From: Wolbachia endosymbiont of Folsomia candida
Lineage (GTDB): Bacteria > Pseudomonadota > Alphaproteobacteria > Rickettsiales > Anaplasmataceae
Direction of reading: 5' to 3'
NCBI RefSeq assembly: GCF_001931755.2
Contig: NZ_CP015510.2
Location: 186,001 to 250,000 of the forward strand
DNA: 64,000 nucleotides
Part shown: positions 9,126 through 18,518 of the stretch, one piece after another
Numbering within the stretch: the first letter of the stretch is position 1
Layout: every line of letters starts with the position of its first letter
Notes under the pieces: model-generated
The model's database searches: none
Seen by the model: the letters and a program-made list of their open reading frames with translations, nothing else
Told to the model about the DNA's origin: nothing
Program-made: the position numbers and the translations under genes

Positions 9126-9476
9126 CTACTTATTTTTAAAGGGTTTTCTTTTTTCTGTATTCCAGAGTTATGCGCTGGAATGAAAAAATATATTGGAAGA
9201 TTTCACAACCTTTCCTGGCAACTTTTATCTATTATCTATAAAAATTTTACTTCCATAAAATGAGCAGCAGAGTTATGATCAGGCAAATCAGAAGATTACA
9301 CTAAATTTTAGTTAACATGCGTGTTTAGTATGCGAATTTTACTAAAAAATCTGTTTTAAAGGTGTTGCATTTCACTTTTCTTTTCGCTATAAGATTGTTT
9401 TAAGTTAACGCTTAGATATTACTTAAAATAAAACATATTAATTTAATTTATTTTGAAATTTTTTGGGGGCACTTCA
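9126..9476. other. intergenic region between divergent lipase and porin genes
   Basis: About 350 bp without a credible gene. It holds the porin promoter near its right end and an imperfect palindromic-repeat fragment around 9160-9200 (ATTCCAGAG...GCGCTGGAATGA). Nothing else recognised. Confidence 0.5.
9365..9393 (+). promoter_or_regulatory. predicted promoter of porin-like gene
   Basis: TTGCAT (9365-9370), 17-bp spacer, TATAAG (9388-9393), giving a leader of about 75 nt before the ATG at 9477. Confidence 0.55.
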
Positions 9477-12047
9477 ATGAAAAAGTCTACATATACTAGA
9501 ACTGCTCTAGCTTCTTTATTAACTCTTTGTTCTTTCGGCTGTTTTGCAGCTGAATTTCCTAGTGAAAACATGAGGGAAATAAAAAAGCAAGAGAGCACTA
9601 ACACTTCTGGAAAAGCGGAAGTTGTGAAAACATCAAATACAAAGCTAAAAGAAAAAGTGGACAGGATATGCAATGCTGTTCCAAGAAAAAAGGCTGAGGA
9701 GGCTAAGAAAAAGGAAGATGCAAAGCTAGTAGCTGAGCAGAAAAAAAAGGATGAAATAAGGCTAGCATCTGAAAAGAAAAAAGCAGAAGAGATCAGGTTA
9801 GCAAATGAAAAAAGTGCAAAGCTTAAAGATGATCAAGCTAAGTCTAGGATCTCTGAAGCGAATGCTAAAAAGGCTAAAACAGTAAGTGTCAAAAACTCTA
9901 CTGCTCAAGATGTAAAAGATAGTGTAAAATCTGCAGTTAATAAAAGTGTAGAGCGCAAAGCAAAGGCAAACCCTGTTGTTTCTGTTGGGGGGGTTGATGT
10001 TATAGACACCAATCAAGGCAAAAGTGGTTTGAGGATAACTTTTGGCGGTGTTGTTGATGCTCAAGGTTATGGTAAGGTTGGTCCAAGTGGTGACGATTAC
10101 AAACGTTATAACGTTATGACAGGCAGATCTACGAAGTACTATGACGTTGATGCAGATAAAATAAAAGGAGCAAATCCAATATTTCCTAGAGGGATAGGAA
10201 ATATCGGCGATTATAGTGATAATAAGGGTATGCTTACAGATGCGATATTGCATTTGAGAGCTGAAAATAAAAATGAAGATTTAGGCCTTCTTTATGGTGC
10301 TGATGTGCAATTCCATGTTCCGGTTACCGAAGGTAAGGGAGCTTCACAAGGTGTTTATGCTGCAAGGGGCAGAAGCGCACATATATTTGTTAATTCAGAA
10401 TATGGTGATGTAAAACTCGGTTATCAGTTTGGTCCTGAGTCTCTGATGAGACTTGATGCAACGAGAATTGCAACTGCTGACGGAGCTGCAGATAGCGATT
10501 GGTTCAGAAAAGTGAACTTAGAAGGAAGCGCTGCAAGCTTTCCATTCTACGTAACACCACGTCTTTATACTGAAAGCTTTTCAAGCGAAAGTGAAAAGCT
10601 TTCTTTCCGCATGGCAGGAAGGTACAATAAAGGTGTTATGACTACGTTGCCGTTCAGAGTGGCTTACTACTCACCGAATTATATGGGAGCAAGGTTTGGT
10701 ATTAGTTACTCACCTCGCTATGATAGTAGTTTGTTTAGTGTAAACGAAGGATCAAGTGCTATTAACCTTGACTCACACGCTGATGACATTGCTGGTAAAT
10801 TTATAAAAGCTGGTAATTTTTCTTATGCTGAAGCTGGAAAGGCTACTTTAGCAGATGATATAAGTAAGGCAACTGGTTCAATCAAGGGTGCTACAGGTGC
10901 TACTGTTGTTGACAAAACAGCAGCAATTGAAGCAGTAGCTACAGCTCTATTTCCTAGTATAAAACAGCCTGTAGCTGCTGATATTGATACTGCAATAAAG
11001 AAAGATACTGCAATTCAAGGAATGAAGCCAGGGTTTGATATTAAAAATGAGATTGATATCTCAACATTAGCAGCTACTAAAAAATATGATAATCCAGATG
11101 CTTTTAAGGCTGCTTTAACAGAAAAGATTAATGCTAAGAATTCTGATTATATTACTAAGGATGATACAGGAAAAGCTAATGTAGCAGAAGCAAAAGCTGC
11201 AGTGAATGCTGTAATAAAAGAGGCAGTAGAAGATTTAATTTCAGACTTAGAATTAAATGCAAGCAGAATAAGTGCTACCAAGAGGAAAGAAATTATAGAT
11301 AAAGTAAACCAAGTATATGGCAATGCCATTGTACTTGATGCTATAAAAAATGGCCCTCATGGTAGTTCAGCTATCAAGCACGTTGGTCCTGACTATCAGA
11401 ACATATTCAGTGCTGGTGTGTCGTATGAGTATGACTTTGCTGAACAGAATGTTAAAGTTAAGGCTTCTGCAGTTGGTGAATACGGTCAAGCGAAAGAATC
11501 AAACGCTAATAAGCATGTTTATAATGAATATGTAGAATATAACGACCTCATGGGCGTTAACTTTGGTGTCAGTGCTGACTATAAGGTTAATGAAGATCAA
11601 AGCGCGAAATTTGCTGCATCTTTTGCATATTTGGGCAAATCTGGTCAACCTAAGGGTATAAAAACGTTGATTTCTGGTGAATATAGGAAACTTCTTGATA
11701 CTGATGAAAGGGTTAAAGGCTTAAAAGCTCAGTTTGATGGTGATGATAAAAACACTATGTATTGGACTGCTGGTGCTGGTTATCAGTACGAAAATGCGTA
11801 TACGAGCTTGACATATTTTGGCAGCACAATGAATGATGGCGATATGCTTCATGATGTTGCGCTTGGCGTTCAATATGATCTATCTCCTGCTTGCACTAAG
11901 AGCAAATTTGTCCCTTATGCGGCTCTTCATTACTTTATAACTGATGAAAAACAAAAGGCACCCCATAAGGTTGGTAAGAGTGGTGGTGGTGATGCACCTT
12001 CTAATCAAGGAGCTCTTCTGCTCACTGGTGTGAAGTTTTCTTTCTAA
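9477..12047 (+). CDS. large porin-like outer-membrane protein
   Basis: 856 residues from ATG at 9477 (GGGGG eight bases upstream). Residues 1-24 form a signal peptide ending in CFAAE. Residues about 60-150 are a Lys/Glu/Ala-rich coiled coil like TolA. From about 165 the sequence becomes a Gram-negative porin-type barrel: GLRITFGGVVDAQGYG, GLLYGADVQFHVP, GDVKLGYQFGPES, RVAYYSPNYMGARFGISYSP, and later strands YEYDFAEQNVKVKASAVGEYG and YTSLTYFGSTMNDG, ending in KFSF with a terminal aromatic residue as expected for BAM recognition. The barrel is interrupted at about 435-625 by a helical, Ala/Lys-rich insert. Likely a channel exposed on the bacterial surface; the coiled coil may span the periplasm. 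A strong terminator follows. Confidence 0.8.
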   Translation: MKKSTYTRTALASLLTLCSFGCFAAEFPSENMREIKKQESTNTSGKAEVVKTSNTKLKEKVDRICNAVPRKKAEEAKKKEDAKLVAEQKKKDEIRLASEKKKAEEIRLANEKSAKLKDDQAKSRISEANAKKAKTVSVKNSTAQDVKDSVKSAVNKSVERKAKANPVVSVGGVDVIDTNQGKSGLRITFGGVVDAQGYGKVGPSGDDYKRYNVMTGRSTKYYDVDADKIKGANPIFPRGIGNIGDYSDNKGMLTDAILHLRAENKNEDLGLLYGADVQFHVPVTEGKGASQGVYAARGRSAHIFVNSEYGDVKLGYQFGPESLMRLDATRIATADGAADSDWFRKVNLEGSAASFPFYVTPRLYTESFSSESEKLSFRMAGRYNKGVMTTLPFRVAYYSPNYMGARFGISYSPRYDSSLFSVNEGSSAINLDSHADDIAGKFIKAGNFSYAEAGKATLADDISKATGSIKGATGATVVDKTAAIEAVATALFPSIKQPVAADIDTAIKKDTAIQGMKPGFDIKNEIDISTLAATKKYDNPDAFKAALTEKINAKNSDYITKDDTGKANVAEAKAAVNAVIKEAVEDLISDLELNASRISATKRKEIIDKVNQVYGNAIVLDAIKNGPHGSSAIKHVGPDYQNIFSAGVSYEYDFAEQNVKVKASAVGEYGQAKESNANKHVYNEYVEYNDLMGVNFGVSADYKVNEDQSAKFAASFAYLGKSGQPKGIKTLISGEYRKLLDTDERVKGLKAQFDGDDKNTMYWTAGAGYQYENAYTSLTYFGSTMNDGDMLHDVALGVQYDLSPACTKSKFVPYAALHYFITDEKQKAPHKVGKSGGGDAPSNQGALLLTGVKFSF

Positions 12048-12055
12048 CGGGCAGT

Positions 12056-12090
12056 ACATACCGCGGGGAACTGCGGTATGTTTCTTTTCT
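12056..12090 (+). terminator. rho-independent terminator of porin-like gene
   Basis: Nine-bp perfect stem ACATACCGC (12056-12064) / GCGGTATGT (12073-12081), 8-nt loop, then a T-rich run. It starts eight bases after the stop codon. Confidence 0.85.
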
Positions 12091-12113
12091 GTCATCAAAG
12101 TGCTCCTTTTCTT

Positions 12114-12144
12114 GTCATCCCAGTGCCCAGACACTGGGATCCAG
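12114..12144. repeat. palindromic repeat copy
   Basis: GTCATCCCAGTG ... CACTGGGATCCAG arms around CCCAGA. Isolated full copy downstream of the porin terminator. Confidence 0.7.
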
Positions 12145-12320
12145 TCTTCTTACTTAATTCATCATATAAATCTTCACAATCCTGGTTTTCTTATTCAATC
12201 AAATCAATTTTCTAAATTCATTTAACTAAATTTGATATTATACCAACATCCATTACACTCACTTGAAGTTATATAAACATAGTAGTTTCTCATATATAAT
12301 GAATAAATTTACTGGATCCC

Positions 12321-13537
12321 AGATACTGTCTTTGATGTCAAACAAATTATCCAACTAAATTACAATTAAATGGTTGATTGTTTTTAAGAATACCAAAAAA
12401 GACATGCATTAATTTTCTCATTAACGCAAGGACTATGACTTTTGGGCATTTACCTTTACTTGCTAGACGCTGACAAAATTTTTGAAAATGATTATTATGG
12501 TTTTTGACTACTATAGCTGTCATATAAAGGGCTTTTCGGACGCGCTCAGATCCTATTTTACATATGCAACTTCTCTTACTTACAGACGATCCAGATTCAT
12601 AATGTCCTGGATTTAGGCCAGCAAAAGCTGTAAATTGCTTAGCATTGTCAAAATTATCAACCGCTGGCATTTCTGCAATAACAGCAACAGCAGTAAGATG
12701 TCCTATACCTTTTATAGTCTTGAGGTTTTCTACCATATTTTTTAGATGTGGATAGTGATTTATATGCTCATTAATTTCTGTTTCGAGAACAATAATTTGC
12801 TCCTCTATTGCCAAAATTACCTTAGATATAGCTTCTTTGCAGCTGGAATGCATATTTTCATTTTCCAAGCGGTTCATCTGTTGCAATTTATCATTTGTTG
12901 CAATTTATCATTTTTTAGCGATTGCATACAACGGTAAAGATCTCTTAAATGCCTCATTTCAGGTGCAATTGGTTTCCAAAGAGCAGGTTTATTCGCAATA
13001 CAAAATCTAGCTATCATAGCTGCATCTGATTTATCTGTTTTATTTCTGAGCAGCTCACTTTTGCCAAAAGCCTTGATTTGAGCCGGGTTTACTATACTAA
13101 CATTATGCCCTAAATCGTGCATAAAAGTAGCCAAATCTTCCCCATACCAGCTAGTTGCCTCAAGACACAGATGAATAAGATTTGCTCCATGGCCATTGCA
13201 CCAAACCACAAGCTTTGCAAAGCCATCCTGATTATTTTGAAAGACTTTGTGTCGTTTTTTATTGTCCATCAGCAAACAAACATCAAATTTCTTTTTTGAA
13301 ATATCCACACCCAAAATAGCATTTACTTGCATAAAATTACCTCCAAGACTATAAATAAACTGAGAGTTTAGACTAACCTTGTAATACGGGATATAATTCC
13401 AAAGATACTGTTCAGTCTTTTAACTCTATGGGAGGGGAGCAAAATCTGGAATTCGGCCTTATTGGCGTTAGTGTCAAGTCGGCTTCACCCTTCCTGCGTG
13501 GTATTTTAGCTCTAATGCCTCACATCATAAAGATACA
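12321..13537 (-). mobile_element. IS110-family element, inactivated copy
   Basis: About 1217 bp that match, in opposite orientation, the element at 24.0-25.2 kb over their whole length. Left flank GGATCCC and right flank AGTGTCACGCACTGGG join to a standard palindromic repeat, so the element sits inside one. There are no terminal inverted repeats or target duplication, as expected for IS110. It encodes the frameshifted transposase described separately. Confidence 0.85.
12347..13332 (-). pseudogene. IS110-family transposase, frameshifted
   Basis: The N-terminal part (start ATG at 13332; MQVNAILGVDISKKKFD, DEDD-type catalytic domain with LCLEATSWYG and KTDKSDAAMIARF) and the C-terminal transposase_20-type domain (KTIKGIGHLTAVAVIAEMP, FAGLNPGHYESG) are in different frames. 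The cause is a perfect 17-bp tandem duplication, TGTTGCAATTTATCATT at 12879-12895 and again at 12896-12912; the copy at 24205 has it once. The C-terminal end here (FFGILKNNQPF) looks like the ancestral family ending, whereas the other copy has lost one T there. Confidence 0.9.
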
Positions 13538-13800
13538 AGTGTCACGCACTGGGATGACGAAAAAAGGGAAAGTTTTATTAATAACTTCAAATCTTTCTGT
13601 AGCGATGCAACAAAGCCGGATGACACCAGTAGTTGAGGCTTAACACCCATTCTATCGCTTTACGGGATGTTCGTACAGTTGTGTGTCGATGCACTGGGAT
13701 GATTGATACTTAATACCCACACTATAGCTTTACAGGATGTCCGTACAGGTGTGGTTTAGGCGTTGTGGGTGATACCAAGGTTGATAATTTATGTTTACTT
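13538..13800. repeat. palindromic repeats and solo IS5-end fragment
   Basis: No credible gene. Holds the right half of the palindrome split by IS110 (GTGTCACGCACTGGGATGAC), a fragment GCGATGCAACAAAGCCGGATGAC resembling the terminal repeat of the local IS5 element, and two degenerate copies of a segment reading TTTAC(G/A)GGATGT(T/C)CGTACAG(T/G)TGTG. Confidence 0.6.
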
Positions 13801-13809
13801 TTTGTGTAA

Positions 13810-14373
13810 CTAGATGTCTGTATTGGAGTTAATAAAGCCTGAGCTTACCAAATACATCTCTGGAGATTCGGATCTACTTGATTTAGGTTTAAAGTATTTT
13901 ACTGTTTTAAATATTTTTTTTAGTTCATTATAAAAATCTTTGTCTGATTCTCCTTGAAAGATTTTTACTACAAATTTACCACCACTGCTTAAAAAATGCT
14001 TTGCAAAATCAAGCGCTGCTTCACATAAAAGCATAATTCGTATATGATCTAGCGACTTTAATCCGCAAGATCCTGGAGCCATATCAGATAGAATCACATC
14101 AAATTTTTGATCTTTGAATGTTTCATTCAAAATTTCAAATTCGTTTATAACATCACATTGTATAAATTCTACACCTTGAATTGCATCCATTGGTTTTAGA
14201 TCAATAGCAAACACATTTGCGCCTTTCTGAGATGCAACTTGTGACCATCCACCAGGAAAAGCACCAAGATCAACAACTTTTTGCCCCTGTTTAAATAATG
14301 CGAATTTACTATCTATTTCTATCAACTTATATGCCGAGCGCGACCTATATCCTTCTTTATTAGTTTTTTGCAC
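13810..14373 (-). CDS. rlmE: 23S rRNA 2'-O-methyltransferase RlmE (FtsJ)
   Basis: SAM-dependent methyltransferase that modifies U2552 of 23S rRNA. Visible: EGYRSRSAYKL near the start, the SAM-binding VVDLGAFPGGWSQVA, DVILSDMAPG, and GGKFVVKIFQG; together they give the K-D-K-E tetrad of the family. The first usual start is GTG at 14373 (187 aa). However, the same frame continues upstream for 27 codons with strong family resemblance (TARGRKLSSTRWLQRHLNDQYV), up to an ATA at 14454, and no ATG, GTG or TTG occurs there. The true start may be a rare AUA/AUU-type codon. Follows the PopZ-like gene closely. Confidence 0.92.
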   Translation of the reverse strand: MQKTNKEGYRSRSAYKLIEIDSKFALFKQGQKVVDLGAFPGGWSQVASQKGANVFAIDLKPMDAIQGVEFIQCDVINEFEILNETFKDQKFDVILSDMAPGSCGLKSLDHIRIMLLCEAALDFAKHFLSSGGKFVVKIFQGESDKDFYNELKKIFKTVKYFKPKSSRSESPEMYLVSSGFINSNTDI

Positions 14374-14464
14374 ATACTGGTCATTTAAATGGCGCTGCAG
14401 CCATCTTGTTGAAGATAATTTTCTACCTCTTGCCGTTTTAACTCTGGTTTTTATTGTGAGTACC

Positions 14465-15040
14465 CTATTTATTATTATTGATTATATCTTTAAGCTCTTT
14501 TTCAACCACTTCTTTTACCAATTTATATAGATGTTGATTTAGCCACTCTGACAATTGTGGCTTTAAAAGAGATGTAACTAATTCTTCAATAGTAAGGTTT
14601 GGCCTTTTTTGTTGTTGCTGGTGCTGTAATTCGCTTTGCATTTTTCCAAGCAACGTTTTGATCTCTTGCATATTTTCTTTTAAAATTAGATGATCATTAT
14701 TTTGTGGTTGTAAACCACTGTTGCTGCTGCTCATTTTGATATTATTATGTGAAAAAACTTCTTTTTTCTCTTCTAAGTTATTGTGACTATTGCTACTCAA
14801 TCGTTGATGATTATTAAATATTGCTCCCTCATTGTGTGGATCATTATTATCGTCCTCTTCTTCACTATCTTCTTCATCGCTTTCTTCTTCTGTATCTTCT
14901 AAATACTCGTCCTCAAGATATAATAAGTCCTCATTTGCATCGTCTAATTCTTCTTCATCGCCTGTATTCTTGCCTGATATAGCTTTTTTTATATCTTCTA
15001 GGATATCTTTTACAGATTGATTGCCTTGTTCATCACTCAT
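14465..15040 (-). CDS. PopZ-like (DUF2497) polar organising protein
   Basis: 191 residues with the layout of the alphaproteobacterial PopZ/DUF2497 family: a short N-terminal helix (SVKDILEDIKKAIS, residues 9-22), a long disordered acidic and Asn/Gln/Ser-rich middle (about 30-140, many Glu/Asp in a row), and a C-terminal helical module (about 148-190) reading TIEELVTSLLKPQLSEWLN and then KLVKEVVEKELKDI, which matches the oligomerisation end of PopZ. PopZ forms a polar matrix that anchors the chromosome origin and cell-cycle proteins in Caulobacter; the role in Wolbachia is inferred. Sits between tolC-family and rlmE genes on the same strand. Confidence 0.8.
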   Translation of the reverse strand: MSDEQGNQSVKDILEDIKKAISGKNTGDEEELDDANEDLLYLEDEYLEDTEEESDEEDSEEEDDNNDPHNEGAIFNNHQRLSSNSHNNLEEKKEVFSHNNIKMSSSNSGLQPQNNDHLILKENMQEIKTLLGKMQSELQHQQQQKRPNLTIEELVTSLLKPQLSEWLNQHLYKLVKEVVEKELKDIINNNK

Positions 15041-15059
15041 AGTGCTAATACCATTAAAT

Positions 15060-16301
15060 TTAGAGATTTATACGATTTATAATAAAAAGCAAATGATAAA
15101 CGCTAGTCACATAATTGCTTTTTGCTTCAACCAGACCTGAACGTGCTTTGAATAGTTCATCCTCAGTGTCCAAAAGGTCACTTGTGCTTTTCAAATTTAA
15201 GCTTACCTCTTGTTCCACTCCTTCCAATGCTAAAGTTGCTGCTTTTTCTGCTTCGTGACTTGCTTTAATAATAGCTTTTGCTGTTAAAACATTATTCCAA
15301 GCATTCACAACCATTTGTTCTACATTCTTCACAGCTTCATAATAATCATAAGTAGATCTTTTTACATCCATTTTAGCTTTACTAACACCAAAAACATTTG
15401 CTCCCCTTTTTAAAATTGGAACATCAAGAGTAAGACTAACACTCACACCTTCTGAAAGTCCTTCTATGAAACCTTTATTATCCTGAAAATTTTTACCTGC
15501 GCTGAGATGCAAAGAAGGTAGCCACTTGGAGTGCTCAGCAAGAACTTCCATTCCAGCTGCCTTTTTCTGATAAACTGCTGCTTTCAAATTAAGATTATTA
15601 GTTTTTGCTAGTTGTAAACACTCATTCAATTCTGGAACAGAGGGCAAGGTGCCATTAGCTTCAGAAAGGTCATATGGATCTTCGCCAATTAAGTGATAGT
15701 AGCCAATATTTGCCAATTTTAATTTACCTTCAGCATCTACCCTTTCGGACACGGAAGATGAAAATTTCGCTTTTGCCAATGAAACCTCAGCTCCAGTAAC
15801 CTCACCAAGAGAAAAACGCTTTTTCATAGCTGACAGGTGCTCCAAAGAAACACGTTCTTTATGCTCTCTCAATTTCAATATTTCTGTTCTTTGTAGAACG
15901 TTAACATATGCTTTTACAGCATTCAGAGCAACATCTTGTTTTAGCTGGAGAAATTTTATTTTTTCTGCTTTGAGAAGATATTGTAACCTATTGAATGTAG
16001 CAAAGTTGGTACCTCCATCCATTAATTTCTGGTTCAATATCAGGCGTTTTCCAGATGCATTAGATTGACTATAAGGGTAAAGATTAAAGTTACTATCGAA
16101 ATTATATTGTAAACTTATATCAGGTAAAAATCCAGCAATCCCAGCCGATTTATAGTGCTTCTCTGTGCTTTTGTACTGGTAAAATTGAGATTTAATCTTT
16201 GAGCTATTTTTAACTGCTTTACTGATAGCTTCTTCTAAATCAATTCCATAGCAACTTGTAGTGCTCAAAATGGCCGCAAGTATAATAATCAACCGAAACA
16301 T
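15060..16301 (-). CDS. TolC-family outer-membrane efflux protein
   Basis: About 413 residues from ATG at 16301 (AGGAA five bases upstream). Signal peptide MFRLIIILAAILSTTSCYG, then the OEP repeat pattern: IDLEEAISKAVKNSSKIKSQFYQYKS at the start of the mature protein and a second half from about 220 (LNECLQLAKTNNLNLKAAVYQKKAAGMEVLAEHSKWLPSLHLSAG). Alternating beta-barrel strands and long helices fit a trimeric trans-periplasmic channel, probably used with a type I exporter or RND-type pump located elsewhere. Last gene before the divergent rplM operon. Confidence 0.88.
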   Translation of the reverse strand: MFRLIIILAAILSTTSCYGIDLEEAISKAVKNSSKIKSQFYQYKSTEKHYKSAGIAGFLPDISLQYNFDSNFNLYPYSQSNASGKRLILNQKLMDGGTNFATFNRLQYLLKAEKIKFLQLKQDVALNAVKAYVNVLQRTEILKLREHKERVSLEHLSAMKKRFSLGEVTGAEVSLAKAKFSSSVSERVDAEGKLKLANIGYYHLIGEDPYDLSEANGTLPSVPELNECLQLAKTNNLNLKAAVYQKKAAGMEVLAEHSKWLPSLHLSAGKNFQDNKGFIEGLSEGVSVSLTLDVPILKRGANVFGVSKAKMDVKRSTYDYYEAVKNVEQMVVNAWNNVLTAKAIIKASHEAEKAATLALEGVEQEVSLNLKSTSDLLDTEDELFKARSGLVEAKSNYVTSVYHLLFIINRINL

Positions 16302-16376
16302 TTTATTCCTTTTGTACATTGGTTGTGCAGTTAAATTCTTAGCACAAATTGTTTTAATAATCAATACCTAATGTTC

Positions 16377-16406
16377 TTGACACTATTGAGAAATTAAGTA
16401 TATATT
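16377..16406 (+). promoter_or_regulatory. predicted promoter of rplM-rpsI
   Basis: TTGACA (16377-16382), 18-bp spacer, TATATT (16401-16406), 28 bp before rplM. Confidence 0.55.
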
Positions 16407-16433
16407 AGCTTACTGTTGTTTAGTTAAATTATA

Positions 16434-16892
16434 ATGAAGACATTTTTCTTAAAAGAGAAACAAATTGATAAAAAATGGTTTGTCATAGATGCGGATGGGG
16501 TAGTGCTAGGGAGGCTCGCAGCTTTTGTAGCAACATTATTACGTGGAAAGCATAAACCTGAGTATACACCTCATATGGATTGTGGCGATAATATAATTAT
16601 CATCAATGCAGAAAAAGTGCATCTTACTGGAAAGAAACTGAAAGATAAGATTTACTATAGGCATACAGGCTACCCTGGCGGTTTAAAGCAAACCACACCA
16701 GCTAACATTTTAAATGGTAAATTTCCTGAACGTGTGGTGGAAATGGCAGTGAAAAGAATGCTTGATGATGGCCCTATGGCACGTAGACGATTTGAAAATT
16801 TATATGTGTACTCTGGTCCTGAGCATAAACATCATGGGCAGCAACCTCAAGTGCTAGATTTTGCCTCTTTGAATCGTAAAAATAAAAAATAA
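16434..16892 (+). CDS. rplM: 50S ribosomal protein L13
   Basis: 152 residues with the L13 hallmarks: [27 protein letters not shown] at the N-terminus, [30 protein letters not shown] and the C-terminal [15 protein letters not shown]. Binds 23S rRNA early in 50S assembly. Ten bases before rpsI, the usual L13-S9 pair. Confidence 0.97.
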   Translation: MKTFFLKEKQIDKKWFVIDADGVVLGRLAAFVATLLRGKHKPEYTPHMDCGDNIIIINAEKVHLTGKKLKDKIYYRHTGYPGGLKQTTPANILNGKFPERVVEMAVKRMLDDGPMARRRFENLYVYSGPEHKHHGQQPQVLDFASLNRKNKK

Positions 16893-16902
16893 TGGAGTAA
16901 AA

Positions 16903-17349
16903 ATGAAAAGTTCTACGGTAAATAACAATGAAAAGCCGATTAAATCGGCAGTTGATTCCCTTGGTCGCTCATATGCCACAGGTCGAAGAAAAGAATCTGT
17001 AGCAAGAGTATGGATAAAACCAGGAAGCGGGAAATTTAGTATTAATAAAAAAGACAAACTTCTGGATTACCTCAAGAGGGAGTCAGTGTGTCAAATAGTA
17101 AAGATGCCATTTGTTGTAACTTCCACATTGGATAAATACGATGTATTTGCAACTGTAAAAGGTGGAGGATTATCTGGTCAAGCAGGTGCTTTAGCTCATG
17201 GAATAAGTAGAGCTTTAAGTAGTATAAGCCAAGATCTCCATTCTATATTGCGTAATGGCGGATTCTTAACTCGCGACTCACGTGTCGTTGAGCGTAAGAA
17301 ATATGGTCAACATAAAGCTAGGAAAAAGTGTCAATTTTCTAAGAGATAG
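16903..17349 (+). CDS. rpsI: 30S ribosomal protein S9
   Basis: 148 residues. The S9 core begins with [15 protein letters not shown] near residue 25 and ends in the basic tail [17 protein letters not shown] that reaches the P-site tRNA. The N-terminal ~24 residues are an extra low-complexity lead, common in alphaproteobacteria. GGAG precedes the ATG. Second gene of the rplM operon. Confidence 0.97.
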   Translation: MKSSTVNNNEKPIKSAVDSLGRSYATGRRKESVARVWIKPGSGKFSINKKDKLLDYLKRESVCQIVKMPFVVTSTLDKYDVFATVKGGGLSGQAGALAHGISRALSSISQDLHSILRNGGFLTRDSRVVERKKYGQHKARKKCQFSKR

Positions 17350-17423
17350 CCATTTTGTTATGGTGTTTTTTTACAAATGTTTGCGAATGTATGTGATGTT
17401 TTCTATTTTCACAATAAATTTAG

Positions 17424-17451
17424 TTGACTATCAGCGCCAACATAATATGCT
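17424..17451 (+). promoter_or_regulatory. predicted promoter of HU-like gene
   Basis: TTGACT (17424-17429), 16-bp spacer, TATGCT (17446-17451); ATG follows at 17485 with an AAGG site. Confidence 0.5.
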
Positions 17452-17484
17452 ATCTGTGTAATTTTTTTAAATATAAGGTAATTT

Positions 17485-17796
17485 ATGAGTAAAGAAGATA
17501 TAATAAAAAAACTAAAAGACTATTGTTTATTGGACAAGGTTGAAATAACGAAATCTGATTTGAACAAGATCTATGATGCGTTTATGAAAATCATAAAGGA
17601 TGAGTTAGATGAGACTGGTGAAATACGTCTACATGGAATAGGAACATTCTCTGCTGTTATCAGAGAGGAGAAACAGTGTCGTAATCCTCAAAGTGGTGAA
17701 ATGATTACTGTTCCTAGAAAGAAAAGGATGAAATTTAAAGCAAGTAAAACTCTTTTAGATCATTTAAATGAGAAAGAAGAAGTCGGAGCTAACTAA
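17485..17796 (+). CDS. HU/IHF-family DNA-binding protein
   Basis: 103 residues. N-terminal helices ([35 protein letters not shown]), then the family signature region [32 protein letters not shown], which includes the GIGTF turn and the RNPQ(T/S)GE arm that enters the DNA minor groove, followed by [12 protein letters not shown]. Probably nucleoid structure or DNA bending; HU versus IHF cannot be decided. Its last eight bases overlap the convergent pdxJ. Confidence 0.9.
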   Translation: MSKEDIIKKLKDYCLLDKVEITKSDLNKIYDAFMKIIKDELDETGEIRLHGIGTFSAVIREEKQCRNPQSGEMITVPRKKRMKFKASKTLLDHLNEKEEVGAN

Positions 17797-18496
17797 ATAT
17801 TGTTGCTTTCATTGTTTTTATTGCATTATGCAAACCATGAAACACAGCTTCACTAATTAAATAATGTCCTACATTGATAGCTGAAATGTGGGGTATCTCT
17901 ATAATTTTTTTAGCATGTTCGTAAGTTATGCCATGTCCCGCATGGCATTCTATGTCTAGCTTGTTAATGTACTCTGCGGCATTAGTAATTAACCGTAGCC
18001 TCTCTTCTGACGGGCTATTGCAGTAATCTCCTGTGTGAATTTCTATTATATCAGGCTTTAAGTTTAGCTTCTCAAGGTATTCTAATTGATCAATGTTTGG
18101 ATCAATAAACAGTGAGACTTTGATATTAAAGTTATGCATTTCCTCTATTATACTAGAGAATTTGCTGTACATTCTAACTATATCAAGGCCCCCTTCGGTC
18201 GTTAGTTCTTCTCTTTTTTCTGGTACTATACAAATTGAGTAGGGTTTTACTTTTTTTGCTATTTCAAGCATTTCTTTAGTGGCTGCAATTTCAAGATTTA
18301 GCTCAATGTTAATGTGCTCTCTTAGATTATGCACATCTTCATCTGTAATATGCCTTCTATCCTCTCGTAAATGCACGGTAATAAAATCTGCTCCGGCATC
18401 AATAGCTATTTCTGCTGCTTTGAGTGGGTCTGGGTAGGAAGTTCCACGTGCATTGCGAAGAGTTGCGATATGATCAATATTCACGCCTAGTTTCAT
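17789..18496 (-). CDS. pdxJ: pyridoxine 5'-phosphate synthase
   Basis: Last step of DXP-dependent vitamin B6 synthesis, joining 3-amino-1-hydroxyacetone phosphate and 1-deoxyxylulose 5-phosphate. 235 residues: [22 protein letters not shown] at the N-terminus, [47 protein letters not shown] and [15 protein letters not shown], all standard PdxJ motifs. Full length and intact, so B6 synthesis may be retained. Likely co-transcribed behind ddl and ftsQ. Confidence 0.96.
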   Translation of the reverse strand: MKLGVNIDHIATLRNARGTSYPDPLKAAEIAIDAGADFITVHLREDRRHITDEDVHNLREHINIELNLEIAATKEMLEIAKKVKPYSICIVPEKREELTTEGGLDIVRMYSKFSSIIEEMHNFNIKVSLFIDPNIDQLEYLEKLNLKPDIIEIHTGDYCNSPSEERLRLITNAAEYINKLDIECHAGHGITYEHAKKIIEIPHISAINVGHYLISEAVFHGLHNAIKTMKATIFS

Positions 18497-18518
18497 ATTT
18501 TTACCTCGAAAACTATTT

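Noticed and set aside
9126..9260. Small gene upstream of the porin
   Set aside because: Open frame lies across the lipase promoter region and a palindrome fragment; no coding signal.
13428..13643. Open frame of 71 codons right of IS110
   Set aside because: Spans the element end and palindromic repeats; translation is repeat-derived (HAL.PHIIKIQVSRTGMTK) with no ribosome site.
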